A DNA stretch of 64,000 nucleotides. It comes from Clostridia bacterium (lineage in GTDB: Bacteria > Bacillota > Clostridia > Oscillospirales > CAG-272). A program made the position numbers and the translations under genes. Below the pieces are notes generated by a model. The model had not been told where the DNA came from. It ran no database searches and saw nothing but the letters and a program-made list of their open reading frames with translations. Below, one piece after another: positions 16,289-25,295 of the stretch. Position 1 is the stretch's first letter. Every line of letters starts with the position of its first letter. The DNA lies in the NCBI GenBank assembly GCA_017942005.1, contig JAGAVJ010000021.1, forward strand, positions 62,001-126,000. Direction: 5' to 3'.

Positions 16289-17979
16289 TTCAGCGGCAGT
16301 GTGATGGTATTCTGTTCAATTTCCTCCGCGGACAGGATTTCAGGGTCGGAAATTTCTGTTGTATACACAGAGGATATATAGGATTCTGTGCTGGTGAAAT
16401 GCTTTGCATTGGAAAGGAATACATCCCTTGTGATTTCTCTTGTATACACATTGAACTGCGTGTTGACAATCTGCCGCATATTTTCTGCATACATGACGTA
16501 GTAGGACGCGCCGGTATCCGGATTGATGACGCCTTCTCCCGGCATGGTGGTAAACGTGATTTTACTCATGTCAACCCCAAGCGCATATTTTGCGAAATAT
16601 CCGATATCCGCAGCGGAAAGGTCGGTCGTTACATACTGCAATGCAGCCTTTGCAACAGAGACAACCGTGGAAACGTTGAAATTATTTTTAATCTGGTTAA
16701 CAAGTGCGGTTAAAAAGAGCTTCTGTGCCGAAATGCGTCCGATATCGCCGTTTATATAGCCGGAACGGTATCGCACAAACTGTTCTGCCTGGGCGCCGTC
16801 CAGATGCTGGTATCCCGCTTTCAGATGGATATAAAGGTCCTGCTCCGGGTCCTCATAGTCCATATCAAAGGGAACGTCCATATCGACGCCGTTTACCGCA
16901 TCGATGATCTCGCGGAAGCCTTCCGTATCTACACAGACATACCGATCCAGCCGGATGCACAAGCCCTGCTCCAGAAAATCTGCCATGGATTTAATTGCAT
17001 CCTTATACCGCGCTTCTCCTTTGGAAGCGGAATGGTTGTAAGAAGCGGAGAAATAGGCATTGAGCTTGTGATAGTTGGAGCCGACATTGATATAAGTGTC
17101 GCGCGGCAGGGACAGAACGTGGATATCGTCGTTCTTGACATCATAACTGACAATCATAATCACGTCGGAAAGATTGGCAGCGCGGTCAATGCCGAGAACC
17201 AGGAAATTATAGACATCCTCCCGCCGTGCATAGGTGTCGTTAATTTGCGGAACCTGCTCATTCGGGTCTTTTTTGTTGCCGGAAGAATCCGTGTCTTTTG
17301 TCTGTACCGTCAGAGGATCGCTGTCATTTCCTGTGATGAAGGACGGCGGATTCGGATTCAGCGCCGGCTTATAGTATTTTAAAAAAGCGGCAAACGAAAC
17401 AATGATTAAAATCAGCACAAAGACGCATACGCCGAGAATGATATACAGCTTTCTTTGTTTGCGTTTTTTTTGAATCCGTTCTTTGTATACCGCAATGGTT
17501 TCGTCATCCTCTATCGCATTGTCGTCATCATATGGGGATTCTGCATGATAGGATAAATCATCAGGGGAATTCGGTGCTGTTTCCTTATTCGCAGACGCAG
17601 CGTCATCTGTAATAAGCAAGTCGCTGCTTTGGAATATCCGGGTCGTTTGGAGGGGATCGTCCTCTGCATGGAGGGAAGAATTCTCTGCTTCCTCGTCGTC
17701 AGCATCAGAATCCAGTTCCGCAAAGCAGGCGGGATCGGGGAAGATCTGGGCATCATTACCGCTTGCATGCGCGGGTGCATGAGACACCTTTGGATTATTT
17801 TCTGTAGTTTGTACTGACTGCGCTTCCTTTTGGGATTCGGCTTTTTGCTGCTTTAGTTTTTCCAGACGTTCCATTAAAACGGAAATCTGTTCTTCGGTCA
17901 GCTGTTCCAGCGGCTGAGAAGCGTTTTGTGCAGGCGCTTGGGTGTTTGGGGATTGTGATTGTTTGTTATTTTGTTCCAT
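16285..17979 (-). CDS. LytR-CpsA-Psr (LCP) family protein, long cytoplasmic tail
   Basis: A 564-residue LCP protein. The first ~175 residues are Gln-, Ser- and Asp/Glu-rich (EEQISVLMERLEKLKQQKAE is coiled-coil-like) and are probably cytoplasmic and disordered. A single helix follows (LYIILGVCVFVLILIIVSFA), then the LCP domain: YNFLVLGIDRAANLSDVIMI, LSLPRDTYINVGSNYHKLNA and EQFVRYRSGYINGDIGR. Its role would be attachment of wall polymers to peptidoglycan. The long acidic tail is unusual and could bind a cytoplasmic partner. GAAAGG lies 16 bases before the ATG, in the loop of a small ACATG/CATGT hairpin. It lies downstream of yqeK and is coupled to the next LCP gene. Confidence 0.9.
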   Translation of the reverse strand: MEQNNKQSQSPNTQAPAQNASQPLEQLTEEQISVLMERLEKLKQQKAESQKEAQSVQTTENNPKVSHAPAHASGNDAQIFPDPACFAELDSDADDEEAENSSLHAEDDPLQTTRIFQSSDLLITDDAASANKETAPNSPDDLSYHAESPYDDDNAIEDDETIAVYKERIQKKRKQRKLYIILGVCVFVLILIIVSFAAFLKYYKPALNPNPPSFITGNDSDPLTVQTKDTDSSGNKKDPNEQVPQINDTYARREDVYNFLVLGIDRAANLSDVIMIVSYDVKNDDIHVLSLPRDTYINVGSNYHKLNAYFSASYNHSASKGEARYKDAIKSMADFLEQGLCIRLDRYVCVDTEGFREIIDAVNGVDMDVPFDMDYEDPEQDLYIHLKAGYQHLDGAQAEQFVRYRSGYINGDIGRISAQKLFLTALVNQIKNNFNVSTVVSVAKAALQYVTTDLSAADIGYFAKYALGVDMSKITFTTMPGEGVINPDTGASYYVMYAENMRQIVNTQFNVYTREITRDVFLSNAKHFTSTESYISSVYTTEISDPEILSAEEIEQNTITLPLK

Positions 17980-18057
17980 ACAGTATCAATACATGCCTTT
18001 CGCATGTGATGGGGGATGGTACGCTGTCTGAATGATTGAAATGGCAGCGGCGAATTT

Positions 18058-18735
18058 TTATTGTTGAAACAGCAATGCATTGCGTGCAGCTGTGGTTTCC
18101 GGGTGAATGAGTGCTCTGGCAGAAAGAAGATCACGAATGGTCATGTCAAAGGACAAAATGAGGATGTTGTCAAGGTGCAGAAGCAGTGACGCAGCGTCGT
18201 CTTTTACTGCATCCAACCCCTCATAAAAGCATTTGCGCAGGGTAACACAGTCTGCAAAGGTGCGTGTTTCTTCGATGTAGTCTGCAAGGTATAAGAGCTT
18301 ACCCATCAGGCTCATCCGTGCAGAGCCTGTGGTGTGGGTGTAAATGGCGTCGCAGATGGCGTCATCCACAGGAGCAAAGCCCATGGAACAGACGTATTTG
18401 GAATTGATTACATCACGCGCAAGTGCCGGTGCGGTTTGGGCATGCAGCACCTTTGGGCTTTTCATGTCATAGGCAGTGAGCGGAATGCGGTACTTGTCTG
18501 CCAGTGCAGCCTGTTCTTCTACCGTCTTTTCTTTGGTGATATCATGCAGCAGTGCGGCAATCCGCAGCTTGTACACGTCTGTCTGTGAAAACAGGATCGG
18601 ATGACGGCTGAAAATGGCGCCCAGTGCAGCACATTCCCGTTCCACGGCATAGGTATGTGCAAGACGTTTTCCGCCGATGAAAGCGGGAATTTCATTTTTG
18701 ATTTGGGAAATCAGAGTTTCATTATAATCGTTCAT
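18058..18735 (-). CDS. yqeK: YqeK-like HD-domain hydrolase (symmetrical Ap4A-ase)
   Basis: A 225-residue HD-domain protein. The metal-binding residues are in RLAHTYAVERECAALG (His) and LRIAALLHDITKE (His-Asp), with a further His in DAICDAIYTHTTGSARMS. Clostridial and Bacillus YqeK proteins hydrolyse diadenosine tetraphosphate to two ADP. Its start overlaps the stop of nadD by four bases, and nadD-yqeK is the usual Firmicutes order. The C-terminus is slightly longer than that of the Bacillus protein. Confidence 0.9.
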   Translation of the reverse strand: MNDYNETLISQIKNEIPAFIGGKRLAHTYAVERECAALGAIFSRHPILFSQTDVYKLRIAALLHDITKEKTVEEQAALADKYRIPLTAYDMKSPKVLHAQTAPALARDVINSKYVCSMGFAPVDDAICDAIYTHTTGSARMSLMGKLLYLADYIEETRTFADCVTLRKCFYEGLDAVKDDAASLLLHLDNILILSFDMTIRDLLSARALIHPETTAARNALLFQQ

Positions 18736-19427
18736 GTGGTTACTTCCGTATATAAATGGTGTTCGTTGATATACTGGCGGACCTTGGGGGACAATAATCC
18801 CGCAGTCGATTTTCCTGTGCGGATACGCAGACGAATCTCACTTGACGAAACGACAAGCGGCGTATAGGCAGGCAGGAGCACTTCTGTACCGAAGCGGTCG
18901 CGGTAGTATGCGGCTTTTTTTTGGACGGCGGCTTGCATCTCGCTGCTGTCCTCACGCAAAAGGCAGCAGATTTTTGCAATCGAAAGAATGTCACTGCCGC
19001 GATACCATGTGTCCAGCGTCAGAAACATATCGGTACCGCAGAGCAGATACAGTTGTTCCGACTGTGCGCGGAAATGTTCCAAGGTGAAAATGGTATAGCT
19101 TTTGCCGCCGCACTGCTGCTCATAATCGGAGACGATGATGCGACCTTTCGCGGCTGCGGTTTCAGGAACTGCGGAAGATGTCTCTGGGGCGCCGTTGATC
19201 GGCATGCCGTTTGACGGTGCGTCTGAAAATGCGAGACGGCACATCGCAAGCCGATCCGCAGGATGATCATTTCCATCGATTGGTTTATGCGGTGAAATGG
19301 CAGTCGGTATAATATATAGAGTATCCAGCGCACAATGCGCAAGAAATGCGTGTGCCGCACGGACGTGTCCTTCATGCGGAGGGGCAAACGTTCCGCCATA
19401 AATACCGATTTTTTCAGCGGATGACAT
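18732..19427 (-). CDS. nadD: Nicotinate-nucleotide adenylyltransferase
   Basis: A 231-residue NadD that makes deamido-NAD from nicotinate mononucleotide and ATP. The nucleotidyltransferase motif GGTFAPPHEGHVRAA (TxPPHxGH) and the C-terminal VSSSEIRLRI (the ISSTxIR motif) are present. A loop of about 25 residues (GMPINGAPETSSAVPETAA) in the middle is longer than usual. A TAAGGAAG Shine-Dalgarno lies about 50 bases upstream, separated from the ATG by a CATGTG/CACATG hairpin. Nothing closer resembles a ribosome site. Confidence 0.93.
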   Translation of the reverse strand: MSSAEKIGIYGGTFAPPHEGHVRAAHAFLAHCALDTLYIIPTAISPHKPIDGNDHPADRLAMCRLAFSDAPSNGMPINGAPETSSAVPETAAAKGRIIVSDYEQQCGGKSYTIFTLEHFRAQSEQLYLLCGTDMFLTLDTWYRGSDILSIAKICCLLREDSSEMQAAVQKKAAYYRDRFGTEVLLPAYTPLVVSSSEIRLRIRTGKSTAGLLSPKVRQYINEHHLYTEVTT

Positions 19428-19486
19428 GAAAATTACCGTGGTTTTCGTGCATGTGGCATATGCTGCACATGAGAAACGCTTCCTTA
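19428..19486 (-). promoter_or_regulatory. Shine-Dalgarno separated from nadD start by a hairpin
   Basis: On the minus strand TAAGGAAG (19486-19479) is followed by CATGTGCAGCATATGCCACATG (19471-19450, given here as CATGTG ... CACATG), then GGTAATTTTC and the ATG. The layout resembles the leaders of rnc, ftsY and plsX, but this is the weakest of the set because the remaining spacing is long. Confidence 0.35.
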
Positions 19487-19562
19487 CCTGTGAATTTATT
19501 AAGCAAATGGAAAACTCCGTTTTACATTGATACTTTATGCGGTGATCCTTCTTTTGGGGTTC

Positions 19563-19865
19563 TTATTTGATTGCAGCAAGGTCGATTTTGCGGTTCTTTT
19601 CCTTTGAGGACGGTCTGTACAGAACAAATTTTGTACCGATAACGGTCACAAGCTCTGCGCCGAGCGCGGATGCAATTTCCTCACCGGCTTCCTTTGGGCT
19701 GTATTCTGCGTTGTCAAGAACCCGCAGCTTGATCAGTTCTCTTGCTTCCAATGCGTTTGCGATTTGATTGCACATTTCCTCTGAGATACCGTCTTTTCCG
19801 ATCTGAAAAATCGTATCTTCGCCGGATGCGCGTGCGCGCAGATACGCGCGTTGTTTGCTTGTCAT
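19563..19865 (-). CDS. yhbY: YhbY-family RNA-binding protein
   Basis: A 100-residue protein with a single CRM (YhbY) domain: TSKQRAYLRARASG, the GKDGISEEMCNQIANALEARELIKLRVL region (seen in parts) and GTKFVLYRPS. YhbY proteins associate with pre-50S ribosomes. The start at 19865 has AGGAAAGG ten bases upstream. The frame is open for 27 codons more, but that extension lacks family resemblance. It lies between rdgB and nadD on the same strand. Confidence 0.92.
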   Translation of the reverse strand: MTSKQRAYLRARASGEDTIFQIGKDGISEEMCNQIANALEARELIKLRVLDNAEYSPKEAGEEIASALGAELVTVIGTKFVLYRPSSKEKNRKIDLAAIK

Positions 19866-19952
19866 ATGATAAATGTCCTTTCCTGTATCAGTGCGGCGGT
19901 GTGCCGTGGTTTTAAAACGGTGTTCTGCCGCACATATCGGCAGCAATGCAGT

Positions 19953-20579
19953 TTATTTTTGCAGTTCTTTTTTGAATGCCGCGGAAAACAAGTGCATTGC
20001 ATTGGCACGGTGGCTGATTTGGTTCTTTTCGTCGGGTGTCATTTCCGCATAGGTTTTTTCAAGTGGTGCGTAGTAGAAAAGGGGATCATAGCCAAAGCCG
20101 CCGTTTCCGCGGTAGGCATGGAGAATGGTACCTGGACATGTGCCGCGGCAGACAATCGGTGCATGAGAATTGTCCGGAAAGGCACATGCAATGACGGAAA
20201 CAAACTGTGCCGTCCGCTTTTCATCCGGGACATCCTTCATGTTTTCCAACAGAAGCATATTGTTTTTATGGTCATCGCCGTGTCCGCCTGCATACCGTGC
20301 AGAATACACGCCGGGTGCACCGTCCAATGCATCGACCGACAATCCGGAATCGTCGGCAATGCCGATATATCCAAGCGCTGCAACTGCTTGGGCTTTGATC
20401 AGTGCGTTTGCTTCAAATGTGGTTCCGTTTTCCTCAATGTCACCCAAAAATCCGATATCGTCCAGAGAGAGAATTTCAATTGTGCTGTCGACTTGGGATA
20501 AAAAGGTGTACAGTTCCTTGATTTTGTGCTGGTTGCGTGATGCAAGAACGATTTTCAATGGTTCCCGAACAATGTTCAA
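19953..20579 (-). CDS. rdgB: XTP/dITP diphosphatase (RdgB/HAM1)
   Basis: A 208-residue nucleotide-pool-cleaning enzyme that hydrolyses dITP and XTP. The family motifs are clear: KIVLASRNQHKIKEL at the N-terminus, TFEANALIKAQAVA, GIADDSGLSVDALDGAPGVYSARYAG and GYDPLFYY. The start codon is TTG at 20579. Its Shine-Dalgarno GAGGAGGAA is formed by the last Glu codons of ftsY, three bases upstream of which the ftsY stop lies, so the two genes are tightly coupled. Confidence 0.93.
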   Translation of the reverse strand: MNIVREPLKIVLASRNQHKIKELYTFLSQVDSTIEILSLDDIGFLGDIEENGTTFEANALIKAQAVAALGYIGIADDSGLSVDALDGAPGVYSARYAGGHGDDHKNNMLLLENMKDVPDEKRTAQFVSVIACAFPDNSHAPIVCRGTCPGTILHAYRGNGGFGYDPLFYYAPLEKTYAEMTPDEKNQISHRANAMHLFSAAFKKELQK

Positions 20580-20582
20580 CGG

Positions 20583-21497
20583 TTATTCCTCCTCTTCAAA
20601 AATGGCGCGGACAAAGTCAGGTGCGGAGAATGGCTGCAAATCGTCCATATGCTCGCCGACGCCGATGTATTTGACCGGAATGTCAAGTTCCTTCTTGATG
20701 GAGAAGACAATGCCGCCTTTTGCAGTGCCGTCAAGCTTGGTCAGTACCAGTCCTGTGATTTCGGCAGCATGTTTGAATTCCGATGCTTGAATGACAGCAT
20801 TCTGCCCGGTCGTTGCATCGAGAATCAGAAGCGTTTCGCGGGCGGCGTCCGGCAGCTCGCGGCTGATGACACGGTTGATTTTGGCAAGCTCGTCCATCAG
20901 GTTTTTCTTGTTGTGCAGCCGTCCTGCGGTGTCAATAATCAATACGTCCGTATGGCGGCTCTTTGCCGCATTGACTGCGTCGTATACCACGGATGCAGGG
21001 TCTGATCCTTCTTCGTGACGGATCAGATCAACACCGACACGGTCAGCCCATACGGCAATCTGATCAATGGCTGCGGCACGGAAGGTATCGGCAGCAGCAA
21101 GCAGGACACTTTTCCCTTCGTTTTTTAAAAGATTGGCAATTTTCGCAATGGAGGTTGTTTTTCCAACGCCGTTGACGCCGATGACAAGCACAACGGAAGG
21201 TGTGGTGGAAAGGTTCAGCGGCTCCCCATCGCCGATCATTTCGGCAAGAATCCGCATCAAAGCCTTGCGGGCTTCTTCCGGCTCCGTGATTTTTTCCGTG
21301 CGGACGGTTTCCTGCAACCGTTCCAGAATTTCCTCTGTGGTGCTGACGCCGACGTCGGAGGTAATCAGAATTTCTTCAAGCTCATCATATAAATCGCCGT
21401 CGATGACCGTGTAGCGGGAGAAAAGGGATGTTACCTGCTTGATGACGGCGTCCTTTGTTTTTTTCAAACCCGCTTTCAGTTTTTCAAAGAATCCCAT
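20583..21497 (-). CDS. ftsY: Signal recognition particle receptor FtsY
   Basis: A 304-residue SRP GTPase that docks ribosome-SRP complexes at the membrane translocon. The N domain (residues ~1-90) lacks the long acidic A domain of enterobacteria, as usual in Firmicutes. G motifs: GVNGVGKTTSIAKIA (P-loop), DTFRAAAIDQIAVW, IDTAGRLHNKKNLM and LTKLDGTAKGG. It ends in four Glu codons that also serve as ribosome site for rdgB. AAAGGAAG lies 36 bases before the ATG with a nine-pair hairpin in between. smc lies upstream. Confidence 0.96.
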   Translation of the reverse strand: MGFFEKLKAGLKKTKDAVIKQVTSLFSRYTVIDGDLYDELEEILITSDVGVSTTEEILERLQETVRTEKITEPEEARKALMRILAEMIGDGEPLNLSTTPSVVLVIGVNGVGKTTSIAKIANLLKNEGKSVLLAAADTFRAAAIDQIAVWADRVGVDLIRHEEGSDPASVVYDAVNAAKSRHTDVLIIDTAGRLHNKKNLMDELAKINRVISRELPDAARETLLILDATTGQNAVIQASEFKHAAEITGLVLTKLDGTAKGGIVFSIKKELDIPVKYIGVGEHMDDLQPFSAPDFVRAIFEEEE

Positions 21498-21541
21498 GAT
21501 AATACCAATATTGCATATTGCATTTGCAGTATGCTTCCTTT
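21498..21541 (-). promoter_or_regulatory. Shine-Dalgarno separated from ftsY start by a hairpin
   Basis: On the minus strand AAAGGAAG (21541-21534) abuts the stem GCATAcTGCA/TGCAaTATGC (21534-21513, loop AA). Then AATATTGGTATTATC precedes the ATG. No other Shine-Dalgarno lies closer. Folding would shorten the gap from 36 to about 15 bases. Confidence 0.55.
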
Positions 21542-21587
21542 ATTTAAAATTTTCTGATGGATATTAAGACTACAGTGCGTCTCATGA

Positions 21588-21623
21588 CGGCAGTGTAGCT
21601 GACGCCGGCAGTGTAGCTGACGC
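21588..21623. repeat. Exact 18-bp tandem duplication at the 3' end of smc
   Basis: CGGCAGTGTAGCTGACGC occurs twice without a gap (21588-21605 and 21606-21623), immediately after the smc stop codon. A looser third unit (CTACAGTGCGTCTCATGA) lies just before. Non-coding, probably from replication slippage. Confidence 0.85.
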
Positions 21624-24600
21624 TTACATGGCATCGCTGTATTTTCCGATTTCATTTGCCTTGATGGAAAGTACCGTGGAAATGCCCTTTTCTGCCATGG
21701 TGACACCGTACAGGCGATCTGCAACCTCCATGGTGCCGCGGCGGTGTGTGATGACGATATACTGTGTCTTTGCAGAATTGCGGCGGATATAATCGGCAAA
21801 TTTATCAACATTCACCTCATCCAGCGCTGCTTCAATCTCATCCAGAATACAGAACGGGGAAGGATTGACCTTCAGCAGTGCAAAAAACAGTGCAATGGCG
21901 ACAAATGCCTGTTCTCCGCCGGACAGCAGAAGCAGATTTTTGATGATTTTTCCAGGTGGTGCAACATTGATTTCAATGCCGGATGTGAGCAGATTGTCCG
22001 GTTCTGTCAGAATCAGCTCCGCATGACCGCCGCCGAACAGCTCACGGAACACGATTTGGAAATGGTGATTGATTTCACGCATCGCGTCGGAAAACCGGGT
22101 GCGCATTTCACTTTCCAGTTCATAGATGATACTGGACAGCTCGGTGCGCGAAGATGTCAGGTCGTCCACCTGCGCGGTCATGAAATCGTACCGTTCCTTG
22201 ATCTGCTTGTATTCCTCAATTGCGGAAACGTTGACCGTACCCAACTCCTTGATCTGCGCACGCAGAGAGGCAGCCGCGGCTGTCACCTTGGTGTGCGTTT
22301 CTTCTGTGACAGGCGGATAGTCCAGCATGGCTGCCGAGGAGTAGGTCAGCTCATATTCATCCCAAAGAGAGGTGACTGCGCGGTCCTCCTCCGTAAGTGC
22401 GGCGGCATGCTTGCTTTCCGTTTTGGTGTATTGCTGATACAAAAGCTCCTTTGTATGCGTTTGATCCTTGATCTGTGTACGCAGTACCGTCGCTTTCTGC
22501 TCACATGCAAGTCCTTGATTTCGCAGATTACGGATTTTTTCATCTGCCTGTGCCGCTTCCTTTATCTGCTGCTCCATTTCGGCTTTGTTTTTGACAATCA
22601 ATGCTTCATGTGCAGCCTTTTTTTCCGTAAGTGTGACCGTTTCATTCTGCATCTGCGTGCTGCGTTCCAAAAGTGCTTCTATGGTCTGTTTTTCCAGTGC
22701 AACCGCATTTTCTGCGGCTTCGATATCTTTTGTATTTTCTGCTAAGCGAATTTGATGCCGTGACAGCGTTTTCTGTGCATCGTTGCGCTGTTTGACGGTA
22801 TTCTCCCGCAGCGCTTCTGTCTCGATGCGTTCTGTACCAAGCGCTTTTTCCCGTGCAAGCGTTTCCTCATACAGCGTGTTTAAGCGTGTATATTCCTCTT
22901 TGTACGCATCTTTTGAACGGGATAGCTTCTCTTCTTCTGCGTCAAGGGATGCGAGCATCTCATAGTCTCCGCGCAGCTGTGCAGAAAAGACTTGCTGCTG
23001 CGTTTCTTCTGCTTGGGAGAGCGTTGTGATCATCGCAGTGTTGGTGCGGATGTTCTCAAGGATATCATTTTGCCGTCTGCTTTCTTTGTCAAGTGCGGAA
23101 AGCTCCAATTTACAGGCTTCAATCTGGGCGGCAAGCTCAGTACACTCCCCACGCAGCTTGTCAATTTCCACATTCCGTGTCAGCATACCGCTGTCGTGCT
23201 TGACAGAACCGCCGGTAAACGAGCCTCCCGCATTGATCTGCTGACCGTCAAGCGTGACGACACGCACTTTATATTCATAGGCGCGTGCCAGCTCCGCTGC
23301 GTGATCAATGTTGTCACAGATCAGGATTCTGCCGAGCAGGGAACGAATGACCACATCAAATTTTGGATCGCAGCGAACCAACGTATGGGCAAGTCCGACA
23401 TAACCGGTCTGTGCTTTGGCAGGTTCCAGGGAATAGTTAAAATCAGAAGCGCGCATGGTCGTGATGGGATAAAACGTCGCACGTCCGGCATTGTTCTTTT
23501 TCAAGTGTCCAATCGTGGCTTTGGCAGACGCTTCGTCTTCCACCGCGATGTTTTGGATATTGACGCCGAGTGCAGTTTCTATTGCTGTTGCATAGTTCGG
23601 CGCTACTGTGATCAGCTTGGATAATGGACCGTAAAGCTTTACTTGACGGGGCAGTCTGCCGCGTTCATATTCGCTCATAATAAACCGGACAGAGCGGCTG
23701 TATCCTTCAAACAGTTCTTCCATGCGGGATAGTGCGTCAATACGGTTTTTCTTTGCCGTATAATCCAAAAATAATTGGTTCTGCTTCCCTTCCTGTACCT
23801 TTTTCTTTTGTGCAAGATCGGAGAGGGCAGCACGCGTGTCAGACGCCTGCCGTTCATTTGCTGTGGTGCGTTCTTTATATTTTTCTGCACTTTCCTTTGC
23901 GCGTTTGGAACGCTCCTCCAAAAGTGCAATATTTTCAAGATACTTCTCGCGGCTTTCCTTGATCTCCGCGCGTTTTTTGCTTTCCGCATTTTGGGTGGAA
24001 TCAAGGGCTGATAATGATGCCTTTAAATCACCTACCGAACGGGCAGCGGCGGAAATCTCATCGTTGAGTGCGGATAAGCGCTGATATGCCGTATCAAGGG
24101 TGTTTTCTGCGTTGTCCAGCGCTTCTTTATCCTGGATACAAACCGTTTCTGCTTCCGCTTTTTTTTGCCGGGCGTCGCCAAGCGCTGTCTGCGCCTTCAA
24201 AAGTCGAGCCTCCGCCTCTTTCAGCTGCTGTGCCTGCACATCCGCCGCCCCGCTGTTTTCGTTTAAGCGGGAAACAATATGCTGAATTTCATTTTCAGAG
24301 ACACGGCATTCCGTTTCCAACCGCATTTTGGTTTCTGTCAGCGTCGACGCTCGGGTTCGGAGTTCTTCTTCCTGTGCCTTGTATTCTTGGGAGAGCAGAT
24401 ATAGCCGTTCACTCTGGTTTTCCAGCGCTTCCAGCGCTTCACAGGCACGCTCATATTCATTTTTTGACAGGCGTGTGTCTTCGTCCAGCTTGGCGATTTC
24501 CGCTTTCAGTACCTGCATCTGATAAAGCCACAGGGAAATATCCGCCTGTTTTTTCTGCTCATAAAGTTCCAGATATGCCCGTGCCTTTGCGCTTTCCTTT

Positions 24601-25229
24601 TCAAGAGGGCCAACGCGGCTTTCCAGCTCCCCGACAATATCGGAAACTCGTAAAAGATTTTCTTCTACTGCAAGCAGCTTTTTCTCTGCTTCTTCTTTTT
24701 TGTATTTGTATTTTGCAATGCCGGCGGCTTCTTCAAAGATGGCGCGGCGATCCTCGCTTTTCCGCGAAATAATTTCGGCGATTTTACCCTGACCGATGAT
24801 GGAATATCCCTCACGGCCGATGCCGGTATTCATGAACAGCTCATGGATGTTGCGCAGACGCACGGGTTTTCCGTTGATAAAATATTCGCTTTCTCCTGCA
24901 CGGTAATAGCGGCGTGTCACTGTGACCTCATTGAAGTCTGTCGCAAGCCGCATGCCGCTGTCTGTATCGTTGTTGTCAAACGTTACGGAGACTTCTGCAA
25001 AATTCATTTGCCGTCTGGTATCGGTACCGCCGAAAATGACGTCCTCCATCTTGCTTCCGCGGAGATTTTTAGACGAGATTTCGCCAAGGACCCATTTCAT
25101 TGCGTCTGAGATGTTGGACTTTCCGGAACCGTTTGGTCCGACAACTACCGTCGTTCCGAGGTCAAAGTTTAACACCGTTTTGTCCGGAAACGATTTAAAG
25201 CCTTGCAATTCCAAGGATTTTAAGATCAA
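21624..25229 (-). CDS. smc: Chromosome partition/condensation ATPase SMC
   Basis: A 1201-residue SMC protein that compacts and segregates chromosomes with ScpA/ScpB. Walker A is VVGPNGSGKSNISDA and the ABC signature with Walker B is LLLSGGEQAFVAIAL, then PFCILDEIEAALDEVN. Two long coiled coils (about residues 170-500 and 680-1000) flank the hinge (GVNIQNIAVEDEASAKATI, GGSFTGGSVKHDSG). Full family length. The start codon is TTG at 25229 with AAAGGAG seven bases upstream. rnc lies upstream and ftsY downstream, the conserved Gram-positive order rnc-smc-ftsY. Confidence 0.97.
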   Translation of the reverse strand: MILKSLELQGFKSFPDKTVLNFDLGTTVVVGPNGSGKSNISDAMKWVLGEISSKNLRGSKMEDVIFGGTDTRRQMNFAEVSVTFDNNDTDSGMRLATDFNEVTVTRRYYRAGESEYFINGKPVRLRNIHELFMNTGIGREGYSIIGQGKIAEIISRKSEDRRAIFEEAAGIAKYKYKKEEAEKKLLAVEENLLRVSDIVGELESRVGPLEKESAKARAYLELYEQKKQADISLWLYQMQVLKAEIAKLDEDTRLSKNEYERACEALEALENQSERLYLLSQEYKAQEEELRTRASTLTETKMRLETECRVSENEIQHIVSRLNENSGAADVQAQQLKEAEARLLKAQTALGDARQKKAEAETVCIQDKEALDNAENTLDTAYQRLSALNDEISAAARSVGDLKASLSALDSTQNAESKKRAEIKESREKYLENIALLEERSKRAKESAEKYKERTTANERQASDTRAALSDLAQKKKVQEGKQNQLFLDYTAKKNRIDALSRMEELFEGYSRSVRFIMSEYERGRLPRQVKLYGPLSKLITVAPNYATAIETALGVNIQNIAVEDEASAKATIGHLKKNNAGRATFYPITTMRASDFNYSLEPAKAQTGYVGLAHTLVRCDPKFDVVIRSLLGRILICDNIDHAAELARAYEYKVRVVTLDGQQINAGGSFTGGSVKHDSGMLTRNVEIDKLRGECTELAAQIEACKLELSALDKESRRQNDILENIRTNTAMITTLSQAEETQQQVFSAQLRGDYEMLASLDAEEEKLSRSKDAYKEEYTRLNTLYEETLAREKALGTERIETEALRENTVKQRNDAQKTLSRHQIRLAENTKDIEAAENAVALEKQTIEALLERSTQMQNETVTLTEKKAAHEALIVKNKAEMEQQIKEAAQADEKIRNLRNQGLACEQKATVLRTQIKDQTHTKELLYQQYTKTESKHAAALTEEDRAVTSLWDEYELTYSSAAMLDYPPVTEETHTKVTAAAASLRAQIKELGTVNVSAIEEYKQIKERYDFMTAQVDDLTSSRTELSSIIYELESEMRTRFSDAMREINHHFQIVFRELFGGGHAELILTEPDNLLTSGIEINVAPPGKIIKNLLLLSGGEQAFVAIALFFALLKVNPSPFCILDEIEAALDEVNVDKFADYIRRNSAKTQYIVITHRRGTMEVADRLYGVTMAEKGISTVLSIKANEIGKYSDAM

Positions 25230-25295
25230 TGTCTGCTCCTTTCCGCAGCGGTAAAATCAAAATGCTGTGCCGGATGTCTCATTGGTATCGTGCCT

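Noticed and set aside
21744..24772. Several plus-strand frames of 200-330 codons within smc
   Set aside because: Antisense shadows of the coiled-coil codons. No family motifs and no promoters.
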